From Pseudocercospora fijiensis CIRAD86 (Eukaryota > Ascomycota > Dothideomycetes > Mycosphaerellales > Mycosphaerellaceae), in the NCBI RefSeq assembly GCF_000340215.1, contig NW_006921535.1, positions 4,450,596-4,514,595 of the forward strand: a stretch of DNA of 64,000 bases. Direction: 5' to 3'. A program made the translations under genes and the position numbers. Numbering within the stretch: the stretch's first letter is position 1; each line of letters starts with the position of its first letter. Positions 22,340 through 33,505 of this stretch are shown piece after piece. The notes under the pieces were generated by a model. That model worked only from the letters and a program-made list of their open reading frames with translations, was not told where the DNA came from and made no database searches.

Positions 22340-23229
22340 GCAATAATATAGCTCTAAAGTTAGTAGAATTTAAAAAATCTCTTATATCTTTAATAAATAG
22401 ACTAAAATTGGGAATATTATAGTAAAATTGAGATATAATATAGATTAAGTAGTATATCCTAAAGAAATTTATTTAATAAATATAGACTATATATAATTTC
22501 TATAGTAAGACTAATTTTAAGTGTATTAATAATTTTACCTATAACTACTAATTTTTCTAGTAGAAATAATATAAAACATACTTAATATATCTTGTAAATA
22601 CTATTAAATACTATTAAAACTCTAATTTTTGTTTCTAAAAACATAGTAAGGAAGAAATATAGTTTACTTTTATTTCAAAATCTAGTACTAAGTATTGTGG
22701 AATTCTAGTAAATAATATCAAGAAATTTAAGCTTATATAGCTTATTACAACTTCCTTAAATAGTAATATATAGTAGTAGTAAGTGTTTCTCTATATAGTA
22801 GTTAAATAATTAGAGTTATATCAATTATTAAAATTTAACTTAAATAACTATATTTTAGTATATATATAAAGATATAATTTACTATTACTAGTGCCTAAGA
22901 GAAAAATATATCTAAACGTAGTAAATATAAAGTTTTGAAGAAAAGTATAGTAGACTTATAGAGATTTCTAGTTTTAAATTAAAAGTAATAAAAGTTATGA
23001 TATCTAGCTATTATTTTATAACTACTAGTACTAGATTAATACTTCTTTTTATATTTTTGTACTTTATATATTGCTATAGACTAACATGAGGTATAAATAA
23101 ACAGCTATATTACTACTTATTAACTACTATCTTTAAATAAGTAATGTTTAGAAAAGTTAGAGAATATCTATAATTTAGCTTAGATAGTAATTTTATTTTT
23201 TATATTCTTAATATTTATTATTCCTTAGG
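22340..23229. other. AT-rich, CpG-free block
   Basis: Composition changes sharply here: from 22381 to 22860 I see no CpG at all, whereas CpG is common elsewhere, and TpG is still present. No open frame or structure was recognised. Its right edge is the target site of the hAT MITE; a short AT-rich remainder continues at 23635-23690. Confidence 0.7.
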
Positions 23230-23237
23230 TTTAAAAC

Positions 23238-23626
23238 TAGACCCCGTAGTAGTTCGGTTTGCGAACTATAAAACGTGTATAGTTTAGTTTCTAAGCGGTA
23301 CCCCTCCGGTTTAGTTCCGGTTTAGTTTACTACCCCGCTAGTCTAAACTAGTTTCCGAGAAAATCCGACTAAACTACGACGACCTCGGATCGAGTCCGGA
23401 AGACGATAGGGCCCTATATTGTATATGCTATACGATTGTATCTGTATTCTAGGCTGTTTAGACGTGTTCCGGCGTATTTTTAATTTTAGGTCGGGTTTTT
23501 GTCTATAGCTAGTACGTAGCCGGCAAATCGGTCCGTATACCGGTTTCTTAGCAAACTAAACTAGACCAAACTAGAATTTCGGCTTAGCAAACTAAACTAA
23601 ACTAACCCGGACTACTACAGGGTCTA
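23238..23626. mobile_element. Non-autonomous hAT element (MITE), 389 bp
   Basis: Ends TAGACCCCGTAGTAGTTCGG and, inverted, TAGACCCTGTAGTAGTCCGG. It is flanked by a perfect 8-bp duplication TTTAAAAC at 23230-23237 and 23627-23634, the length typical of hAT. Subterminal AAACTA/TAGTTT copies are frequent at both ends. No coding capacity. The first ~100 bp and last ~80 bp match the large hAT element at 43656-60585, whose transposase would have mobilised it. Confidence 0.93.
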
Positions 23627-23682
23627 TTTAAAACTTATACTATATAGATTTTTAAACTAATATAGTATAGCGTTATAAAGTT

Positions 23683-24101
23683 ATACTAAAATTAAGGCGG
23701 ATAGAAAGCGTACGCTAAGGCTAACCGTACGTTATAGCTAGAAGACTTCTATTTATAAATTAGTCGTCCGATCGCAGAGGAGGCCTAAGGCAAATTTGTT
23801 AGTTATATCCTCTGCCGCTAGATAGCTATTTCCTTTCTTACTATCGCTATTCTATCGCCGCCCTTCGATTACTAATATTAGCTATATTATTAAGCCCTAC
23901 TACGTAGCTACAAACCGAGGCCGCCGCCGCCGCTCTATCTCCTAGGCTATATAATCTAAGAAAGCGCTAGTCTTAAGAGATACGTAGTAAGAGGCCGCGG
24001 TAGGTACGAGAGCCGAATCTAGGCAACCTCGGAGGCCTTAAATTATAGATCGAGACGGTATATAGATCTAAGGATATAGTAGACTATTATATAGTTACGT
24101 A
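23683..24101 (+). pseudogene. Element E polyprotein relic, part 1
   Basis: A plus frame open except at Gln/Trp stops, with a hydrophobic stretch (YSIAALRLLILAILL) near 23850-23900 and an Ala run near 23920, then ETVYRSKDIVDYY up to the MITE insertion. It joins in frame to 43223 when the MITE and one TA are removed. The start is not identifiable. An alternative frame in 23690-24060 is also fairly open, so the frame choice rests on continuity with the right side. Confidence 0.45.
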
Positions 24102-24241
24102 CGTTACGAAAACTTTTTTCCGATCGCGTCGATCCTATTAATCCTAAGCGATCCGGGCGCGAGTCGATAGAATTACTTCGGATCGCTTAGGATCGCTTTA
24201 AGTTAGAGGAATTTTTATATAGTATATAGGATCGCTCTAGG

Positions 24242-24374
24242 TGTTACGAAGCTAGAGGGAAAGGGATACCTAGCGGCTGCTACTAGCTGCCTACTATAGG
24301 TATATACTTCCTCCGTAGCTAGATAGACTTAATATAAATTAATACACTTTAAAACTACGTTTCGAACTATAATA
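24242..24374 (+). repeat. 5' LTR of element C
   Basis: 133 bp, near-identical to 42946-43078; the differences seen are C/T or G/A. Downstream sequence (AAATAGTAGCTTCGCTT) shows no self-complementarity to the LTR that I could find, unlike the A/B/D family. Confidence 0.93.
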
Positions 24375-24479
24375 AAATAGTAGCTTCGCTTAAAGCACTA
24401 GCGTAAGAAAAACGCACTAACCGTTACTAAACGGACTATCCGAACTACGGTTTACTATCCCCCTCCTCCTTCTAAGGTA

Positions 24480-27400
24480 AAAGGTCCTCCGTACCTAGGA
24501 GGAATCCTAACGACCTACTCTAACGCTATTTTCCGCACTATCGACGAAAGTAGTAGTTAGACTATACTAAGCGAAAGAGTTAAGAAATTACTAGCGATAA
24601 ATCGGCGCGGCTATAGGCGATAGACTAAGTATACCGCCGTCGCCGGTACCCCGCCGCCTTTACTTTTCTATTGTTTATACCCTTATTTATAGAGAGCAGG
24701 TCCGCCCGATACTAGGTTAGTAGGGACCGCAACTTAGGAAGGTTTAGAACAACTAAACGGCGACTGCTACGTCCGCTACTGCACTTAATATTCTAATTAC
24801 GCTCGTACTTAGCACTTAAGTACCGAATCTGCGTAACCCTTAACTAACCTAACTAACGGCCTATTATTCTAAGTCTATAGTACCGAAGAACTAAGAGGAA
24901 CCTTCCGTTAAGCTATAGCCTACCGCCTAGGAAGATTGTACTCTTCCCGAATTAGCTAAGGATAGATACTACCTTATCTATACGGCTTTTACCCTCCTAG
25001 CGTTTTCTAAACTAAGGTAGTGCCTAGTAAAACTTCTAGAGAGAGACCTAAAATTCCGCGTTATCGCTATAACTAAGTAGCTAGAAGATCCCGAAGAAGC
25101 GGACCCTCCTCGTAGATTAAGATCTATATTAAGGGAGAACGCTAAGTCTACCGATAGGGACACTACGCCTAGGCCTCCTACTCGCTCTAAAATTATTAGC
25201 AACTAGGTTAATAACAAGTCTCTATCTTATTCCGCGGTATAATAGGTCGACCGTTTAATAGCCTACTAGTTAAAGAGTAAGTATTTCGCCTAGTAGAAGA
25301 CCGAGAACTTTAGGTCTACCGCTAAAGAGCCTCTAGAGAACGAATATCGTCCTCGTCGTAGGAAAACTTAGATACCTCTAAAGCTAGAGAAGCAAGCGGT
25401 ACAACCTTCGGTAGAAGACAATATAGGAGCGGTACTTATAGCCCCTAAGCCGGATAGACGTAAGGTTCCTTTTATAATTAATCCGCCTAAGGGCGACGCC
25501 TTTAAGAACTTCGGCTCTTTTCGTAAAGAGCCCCCGCTAGCGCCTCGAGAAAGCTCCCTTATTTCCGTATCTACTACGTCGCCTCTTAGCTCTCTCGCCG
25601 ACTTAGATCCGGAGTAAGAGATATTAGGCAAGGCTAACGGAGCCGTAGCCCCTACTAATAGCAATACGATATAGTAAATAAAGGAATAGTTTACTTAACA
25701 AATGCGAGAAGAACGCGAAAGAGCGGGAATATAGCGTAAGAACGACTAGGCTCGTCTTAATCGCGCCCTCGTAGAATAACGAGAGGTCTACGAGCTCGAG
25801 ATCTAAGAAAAATTGCAAGAGGCCTTCGAGTAGAGTCGCTAAGAAGCCGTAAGAGCTAAGAATAAAGCGGCCGCTAAAGAGAATAGCGAGGGTAGAGCTC
25901 TATAGCTATCGGAGCAACTAGACTACTATATTAATACGAGTAAGTTATTTACGTCGGAATAGCGAAGAAACGCTAAGTCTACTAGAAGACCGAGGGAAGC
26001 GAACTCTCGGAATAATACTAGTAATAACGAAGATAGCAATAACAACGCTAAGAATACTAGAATTAGTAGGTTAGAAACGCTTATAAGGAAACTAGTATAG
26101 GCGATAGGGAATAATAGTCCGATAGGCTATATAGCTCCGTAGAATAAGAACTATCTAGGAGCGACCGGGCCGCCGCGATATATAGGTCTTTATCCGATAC
26201 GTAACCGAGTAGGCTATAGCCTAACGAGGGTAGACTAGTAAGCTAATCGGAATCGAGATACTCGCCCTTATACTAGACCTAAGATTAACGCCGAGCGTTT
26301 CGCGGCCTTAGCCTAGGGAGTCCTAGTCGCTAGAGAGCTACCTACGGGCAACCTTAGGTCTATATAGAACCGCGGGGATCGAGGAAACTATATCGACCCT
26401 AGGTACGACGGTATATACGTATATACTCCCCTATATACTCCTTAGTTAGATTTTAGCTAGGAAATCGCCTTCTATAAGTTTAAGCCCGAGTAAATCGGGT
26501 ATTTTAATAAGGACCTACCGGAGAGTAAGGGCAAAGGCCCGGTAGTATATTTCGGGAATGCTATATACTACCGAGATATTTTCGCCTTTATTACGCGCCT
26601 AGACGTCGCTATTTAGGCTAGCGAATACCTAGCTCCTACCCTTCGTCTATTACTATACCGATATCTTTAGGGTTCCGCTTTATAATAGTACCTATACGCG
26701 CTTACTAATAATCGACGTATACTCCTATAGACCGGCCCGAGGATCGAGCGATAGAAGGAGGCGTTACGCGAACAGTTCCGATTAGACCCTTTAGTTACCG
26801 CGCGCGAGATAGAGATAGAGTAATATCGTATCGAGGATATCGCGGCCCGTAGAAGCGTAAGCGAGTACGTTATTAACGTTATACGTCTCGCTTAGTAGAG
26901 CGGTACGGAATCGCTCGCTAGGTAGATTAATTACGTCTTCCGTAAGATCGCGCTAGAGCTTAGAGGCAATCTTAATACACCTACGGCATTATAGATATAT
27001 TAAACCCTTATCGATATAATATAGGCCTACTACGCTACGTAGGTAGAGCTATATCTACCCGGTAGTATAACTGCTAGCTACTATAGTAGTAAGTATAACC
27101 TTCGGCGTAGCGATTTAGTATAGGGTAGGTTCGTAGACCTAAGGTTCTAGCCTAGGTCTCGTTTTAACGCTAGACGCGCGCCTTTTCTCGGAAATAACAA
27201 TCTATATAATCGATAGTAACCTAACGCCTTCTAATAGCGCCGTTAGCCTAGACCTTAAGTCTATAGCCGCTAACGACTATAAGCCGCAAACGTAAGCGTA
27301 AACGAGAAGATAGTAGACGCGCGCGGTCTCCTATAGTATCCGAATCCTTAGAGATAGTAGACGATACCCGGAAATATAAGAGGATAAGGCATTCCCGTAA

Positions 27401-27840
27401 ATTACGGAGGCCTCGCCGAGCCCGCCTTTTTCTACGAGCCGATAGACCGAGAGTAGGGCGATAAGTACGACGAATCTAGACTTAGTTAGTAGGACTAGTT
27501 CGATATCTAAGAAGAGCTAGGAGATTAGTATAAGGTAGAAGAAAACGCTAGCTACGCCGGCGGATAAGAGGACTAAGTTTTCCCTTCTATAAACCCGTTC
27601 GTATCTCTAGTCTACTATACTTAGACTTAGAGCCGTAGACCCGACGTCTCGAGCTAGCCTTCCCGAAAGAAGAACTAATAGAACGTCCGACCTATACGCT
27701 ATAATATATATAGGGAGTTTTTCCGCTCCGCTAATAAGTTTTTTACTACCTACCTAGACTAAGCCTATCCTAAAGACGCCTCCGGTAAACGTACTAACGT
27801 ACTCCTCGAATAGGCTTTAGGAAACTCCGCGAGCTAGAAG
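24480..27840 (+). pseudogene. Element C N-terminal extension and Gag
   Basis: One frame, traced from about 24900, runs to about 27840 with only RIP-type stops; the start is assumed, not seen. The first ~650 codons are charged, with LLAFSKLRQCLVKLLER near 24990 and a long Glu/Arg/Lys-rich, probably coiled-coil part at 25690-25900. The Gag core follows at about 26460-27070: IAFYKFKPE.IGYFNKDLPE, VVYFGNAIYYRDIFAFI, a GSAL..YLYALTN segment and EYVINVIRLA. This matches the Gag of a common filamentous-fungal Gypsy group (motif order G.F, YYRDV, RGSALEWY). A basic, Tyr-rich tail follows. No zinc knuckle was identified with confidence. Identification is by family memory, not a search. Confidence 0.75.
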
Positions 27841-29690
27841 TAAAACTAGTTACTCCTAGCTCGTAGCTCTTAACCTTAAGTCTATCGGAAACTCTAGAAT
27901 ACCTAGTAGCTATAGGAACTTTCGAGCGCCTTAAATTACTAGGTTACTTACTACTAGATAAGCAAGATGCCTTACGTCTATTAATAGAGGCCTAAGGGAA
28001 AGCGTATAGTTTAGTATCTTATAGAACTAGCTCTCTCTAGAATATTGAAACGCATTTTACTATAGACAAGTATTAAGAAGACTTATTATAGCTAGCTAAG
28101 CGAAAATTTAACGATATTAATAGCCTAAAGCTTTAGGTCTACTATATTTAAGAGCAACTATAGATTATTCTATATACGGCTAAGCTCCCGCCGGAAGATC
28201 TAGCTTATACGTTCCGATATTACGATATAGTCGAGGCTAACTACGCTCTTACTCTAGGAGGAGAATTTAAACGTATATACCTCGATACTAGTATAAAGGC
28301 ATCGATAATAGACTAGAAATAGCTAGTCGCCTAGCTAGGTCGAGAAAACATCTAGTATCTAAAGTAGCCTCTCGAATTTCGTAGTTTAGCCGGAAGTACA
28401 AAGTACGAGTAATAGATTAATTTATCGATATACTTCCCTATATTCGCGAAGTCTAGAAAGCCTATCCTCGCCTATATCGAATAGCTAGTAAGAGTTATAC
28501 CTAATTTACCGTATAATATACTCCTTAGGATAGATATTATAACCCCCGCCGGCTTTATACTCTATACCGGAGCTAGATACGTCGATATAATAGAAAACGA
28601 CTACGCCGTAATGCCTATAGCCTATATACCTAAAACTAAGACTCTAATATAGGCTAATATTAGGACTATCGACTAGATTAGGCTACCGCTATATACGGCG
28701 GCAATAATTCTAGTACGATATAATAGAGCAACGGCTTTTAAGAGTATAGACTAAGACCTCCTCTTTGTTCCGGGCGAATCTAATTTCCTAGGTACGGCGG
28801 CGATATACGCCTATATTACTAGACCCGAACTTCCTAGGGTCTAAGTTAGGAATCTTAGCTACGACGACGACCTAGTAATACTACGTAATAGAAAACTAGG
28901 TAAACTATAGCAATTATAGATAGACGATATCTAGCAAATCGATAAGTTTAATATAGACCCTCGGTCTATAGAGCGAAAATTAGGAGGCATCCCGCTCGCG
29001 ATAGATTTATAGGTATAGGCTCTTTTAACTCGCGAATTTCGAGTATCCTTAAAAACGAAAAAAGCCGTAGTAGAACCTATTTATAGAGTTACGTAAGCTT
29101 AAGTGCTTAAGACCCGATAGTCTTAGGTACCGATAGATAGACTTAGCGAAAATAAAGCGATTAGACTAATAGACCGAGAGTCTCCTCGCCCTTCCGGTCG
29201 AACTCTCGCTAGCGCGTTTTAGTCTAATTTAAGCCTAGCCGGGAACTTAGCGAATTCGGATTAAACTATAGTACGCCCGTAACTCCCGCAGATATCTAAA
29301 TCTTAACTACCGACCCGCGAGCTTAACGAAAATAAGGAAGCGGACCTAATAGACCTTAACTTGCCGCCCGATACCGCTAAAATTTTAATTAACGCTAGGA
29401 TAGCTAGTCTTAAAACTTCGGCCGGCGTAACGGTTTACGCGGCTAACCCGGATTCTAAAGCGGCGGTAGACCTTTAGTCTATCGCCGACAAATTCCTATA
29501 GTTATAGATAGATAGGGGTACGACGATTAACCTACTAAAGGATAAATAGTTAGAACTTCCCTTTAAGTCGGGATAGGAGGATAAAAAGTTTAGTAGTAAG
29601 GTTTATCGAATATTAGAGAAGGATAATATAGAGGTCGATAAACAGTTCGATAAACTCTACTCCTAAGGTAAGATAGCTTTTAGCGAGAAA
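27841..29690 (+). pseudogene. Element C protease region and linker
   Basis: Continues the polyprotein but the frame is harder to hold. A segment near 28540-28790 reads ITPAGFILYTGARYVDII...VMPIAYIPK...LFVPGESNFL and sits where a retropepsin and its flanks are expected; no certain DSG/DTG box was found. Up to RT the sequence is Pro/Ser/Asn-rich. Assignment is mainly positional. Confidence 0.45.
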
Positions 29691-29699
29691 CCCTCGCTA

Positions 29700-31372
29700 T
29701 TAGCTTAGCCGGTATTCGTTGTCTAGAGGACGCTATTCCGCGACGATAGCTTAGCTTACCGTAAGCTACGCGTAGTTATCGACATTAGAGGCCTTAATAG
29801 TATATCGTAGAAGGATACCTACTCTTTTCCCCTTTAGGACAATATTATCGCTAAGCTATATAACTATATATATATCTTAATAATAGACGCAAGGTCTATA
29901 TTCTATTAATTCGCGGTAGCCGAGAAAGATCGCTAGAAATTTATAGTAAGTACTACCCGCGGATAGGAATACTTAAAGGTCGCGGCGATAGGATATTGCA
30001 ATAGCGTATAATATATATAAAGGCTACTCGACCGTACTCTACGGGAATTCGGGGACGCGGCGAACGGGTATATCGATAATATAGTCCTAGGGTCGGTAGA
30101 CCTAGAGTCTTATTATACCCTACTCGAACGCGTATTTAAAAAGATAGACGACTTACGATTTAGCCTAGAACCTAGGAAGGCGTACCTAGGTTTCCCCTCT
30201 ATCTAAATTCTCGAAAGAACGGTAGACGGGAAGGGATTCGTAACTTAAGTAGATAGACTCGTAGCGCTACGGGAACTAGAAAAGCCTATTAACGCCGAAT
30301 AGCTAGAATACTATCTTAGTCTAGTCGGCTACCTTAGGTCTACTATTCTATATTTCGGCAGAATTATACTACCCTTATAGTAAGCTAAAATCGCCGTAAT
30401 AAAGGAATACTAGGCTACCTAAACGAAGGGCGGAAGGCGCCGCGCCTAAATATAGGGAGTAAAGCTATACTAGACCCGCGAAATAGACATTACCTAGGAT
30501 ACTATATAATCTATATAGTCTAAAGATAGGAAGGGATTTCTCTAGCACTTCGACCCTACGTCTATCTTATATATCGACGTAGATGCCTCTAAGGAGTTCG
30601 GGATAGGCGTAATATACTACTAAGTTAATAGAGACTTAGAAATAGAATATAAGGAATCTGCCCTCGTAACGCGGAAAGATAATATAGTCTCCGATTTCGT
30701 CGATAGTACTACCTAGCTAAAGCGGTCTAAGTAGTTTCCCCGAGATAAACTAAAGATCTTAGGTTTCGCTAGTTATATACTTACGGGTACCGAGGCGCGC
30801 TACTAGCTAACCGAGCTCGAATTGTTCGGAGTCGTCTAGGCAATTAAAAAGGCGTCTTATATAGTAGACGTAGTACTAAGGACTATCGTAGTTACCGATT
30901 ATAGCGTAGTAACGGCGATAGCGAAAAAGACCTAGATCGCTATAACGGTATCTACGGCCGGATTAAACCGGAGAATAATCTAGGCCGCTATCTATATTTC
31001 CTAATTCGCGAGCTTAGAAATTGTCTATAGACTAGGACGTAATTATATCGCCCCTAACACACTCTCCCGATTATAGGGCGTACTCTCCCTCTAACGAGAG
31101 GACGTTAACGCTAGCGGCTTAGACGAGATTTCTATAATATTAACAATACCGTACGACCTTAAGCCTACCTTCGAAGACTACGGCGTATGCGATATAAAAA
31201 TCTCTACCTAATCGCCGGACCCTACGTCTACCGCTACTATATATATACGTAGCCTTAACCTCCTAAATTTTAAAATAAATATCCCTACTCTTCTACCTTC
31301 GGCCCTAGTAAATATCCTCTCTCTATCTAGAATCGACTATAGCGAATGTTTCTTTTCGCGAACTAGTAGATA
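29700..31372 (+). pseudogene. Element C reverse transcriptase and RNase H
   Basis: RT is clear: RKLRVVIDIRGLNSI at about 29760, DARSIFY, FAVAEKDR, FIVSTTRG, GYCNSV, then the catalytic box as YIDNIV at about 30070 (YVDD/YIDD in active members; TG-to-TA RIP explains Asp to Asn), EPRKAYLGFPS and the thumb-side LEYYLSLVGYLRS. RNase H: LYIDVDASKEFGIGVIYY at about 30570 and a terminal GRNYIAPNTLSRL at about 31050. The coding frame then runs to 31372, where the mariner element is inserted. Confidence 0.88.
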
Positions 31373-31537
31373 GAAATATTACGCTATTTAATATATCGCG
31401 CTATACGCTCGGAGGACTATAGAACTTGCTACGGTATAGCTGCACTATAATTAGTATAGAATTAGCTTCTTAGCGGTTTCCTACCTCTCTACTAAAATAA
31501 TACTATACCTATACCTCGTCGTCGGTATTTCTATAGT

Positions 31538-32625
31538 ATATACCCCTCGAAGGTATTATTAATAGCGCGTTTGCCAGACTATTAGCTTAATAAGATTAAG
31601 CGCCTCTTCGACGAGGGCGAGTTGTCTAATATTGCTATCTCCGAGCTACTAAACATCGCTAGGCGCAGTATCGATAAGATCTATAACAATTATCGCCTAT
31701 TTAGTATATTCTATATTAAAGACCTCGCGAGGTTAGGTTGTCTACGGTCGCTATTGCTAATCTTTAAGGATGTAAGTATCGCTAAGCGCGTATAGTCGCA
31801 ATTTAACTAACCCGCCCTATTTATATAGCGTATCTTCGAATTCCTTAACGACCGACCGTATACCTATTAAAATAAGGTAGTATAGTATCTATACGACGAA
31901 TACGACGTTATTATTAGCTAACCGACGGTATCGCGAGTTTTAAAGAGGCGTAGGTAGACGAGGAAGAAGGCGATACAGTTTGCGGCGGAAGAGAACTAGG
32001 ACCTTCGAGATAACTTTAAAATAAGGCAAATAGACATACCGGCGTAGAAGGTAGTATATGTCGACGAGAGTGCGTCTAATAAGCGTACCGGATAGCGGAA
32101 ATATAGATACGGTCCTATTAACCGCCCTATTTTCGAGGAAGGGTCGGCGGTAAGGTTAAAGCGATAGAGTGTCTTGCCTACTATCTCGGTTAATAGCTAT
32201 CTCGACGGTACGATTATTTACTAAGGCTCTATAACCGCGGAGATCTTTAAGGCGTAGTTACAGCATATAGTACTGCCTTAAATAGAGCCTAGTATGTTCC
32301 TTATTATAGACAACGCGTTAATCTACCGCACTTAGCGTATAAAGGATATAGTCGCGGCGGCTAGAGTCTACCTTCGATACCTGCCTCTATATTCGCTAGA
32401 CTTCAACCCTATTAAGTTGTCCTTTAACGTACTTAAGGTATAGGTTAAGAAGTATATTAACGAGGCTAATTGCTTCGTCGACTTCGGCAAATTTATACGG
32501 TATACTATTAACTAACTAGACACTTAAACAATAGCAGGATCGTAGTTCTAGCGAGCAGGTTATCGCTAATATTAACAGTTACTCCCTTATAGTCTTACTC
32601 ATTCTAACGATTGTCTCTAGCTTAG
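31538..32625 (+). pseudogene. Tc1/mariner (DDE_3) transposase
   Basis: The frame starts near ATA 31538 (former ATG, uncertain). N-terminal helix-turn-helix: IKRLFDEGELSNIAISELL, then IDKIYNNYRLF. The DDE core follows: VVYVDESASNKRTG with the first Asp, ISVNSYLDGTIIY, MFLIIDNALIYR with the second Asp, YLPLYSPDFNPIKLSFNVLK with the third acidic site (family YSPDLNPIE), where Glu now reads Lys. The C-terminal AGYR tail reaches about 32620 and overlaps the convergent minus ORF. Stops are mostly TAG/TAA at Trp/Gln positions. It cuts and pastes at TA sites. Confidence 0.88.
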
Positions 32626-32884
32626 TAATACGGCTTCTTAACTCGTCTATCTCCTGTCTTATTCCTTCTATAATAGTACGCGTAGTATTAGCGGCTTGCT
32701 CCTTTATTATAGCTTCTATATGCTATAGATCTAGCAATACTAGCTATAGTAATAAGCTTCTTAACTAAATAGCTAACGATAGTAATATAGTTGTCGGTGA
32801 TATAGTAGTAGTATCTCGGATAAGGTCCTCTTCGTCTTCTTAACTATCGGCAATCTACGAGGAATTAGCAAAACCTATAAACAT
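32579..32884 (-). pseudogene. Small coiled-coil ORF of the mariner element
   Basis: From ATG at 32882-32884 to TAA at 32579-32581 in one minus frame, 102 codons, with a few RIP-type stops. The N-terminus is acidic (EDEEDLIRD); the C-terminal half is a heptad-like helix (IEGIRQEIDELRSRITKLETI). Its 3' end overlaps the transposase 3' end. I do not recognise a family; a small coiled-coil protein opposite the transposase could be an accessory or regulatory factor (inference). Confidence 0.5.
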
Positions 32885-33505
32885 ACCTAATCGGTATACC
32901 TCTAATGCGCTACCGGTAGCTATTGCGATAAAAGAGCTTAGAATTTGGTAGGTTCTGTGCCGTTTCTATCGCTAGTGTTACCTTAGGTTTATTAAAGGCG
33001 GCGTAGTTAGTATATTAATATATTCGTATCGCAATCGCGTATCGATCCGGAGAGTATAGCTTCGAAAGCCGGAATCTATACCTACCGATAGGGTACTACT
33101 ATAACACTACTATAATACGTCTTTATTATTGCTTCGGTAGGATATAATACTATCGATACCGCTAAGAAACCTCCCGTTGTCTGTTTTAAAAAATATGCAC
33201 CTCTAGTAAAGATATAGGCTCGCTAATATATTAGAAATTCGCGAATACAAGCGCTTCCTCTATGCCGAGACTACCGAAATTTCGGCTTCCGCTCGGCGTA
33301 GGAGCTTAGCGGGTCCGGACTTAAGAAGCTAATTTTGACTATACTAACACGACACTAGCGCAATACTATAACGCATTGCTTTTTATTACTATAAGTACAA
33401 AGAGGCGAGACTATATCTATCTAATACTCCTCTAATTTATACTATACAAAAATACATAGTATTAGTAGACTAAGAAGCGACATTAGTTAAGCTAAATATT
33501 AGCTA

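Larger units (their letters stand above)
20972..22340. other. Low-complexity spacer, no gene seen
   Basis: Contains a duplicated segment AAAGCTACG(G/A)TACTATT at about 21058 and 21210, a 12-G run, a T-rich run near 21980-21990, a CGGTATR repeat and one weak tRNA-like patch at 21451-21520. The part at about 21460-21600 keeps more CA/TG than its surroundings. No coding frame could be supported. Confidence 0.5.

Noticed and set aside
23901..23935. GCC-rich run as a promoter or CpG island
   Set aside because: It encodes an Ala run in the element E frame and has no other regulatory hallmark.
24978..25818. Three minus-strand ORFs (24978-25202, 25368-25664, 25624-25818)
   Set aside because: Shadows of the plus-strand Gag/N-terminal frame of element C, which is continuous over more than 2 kb.
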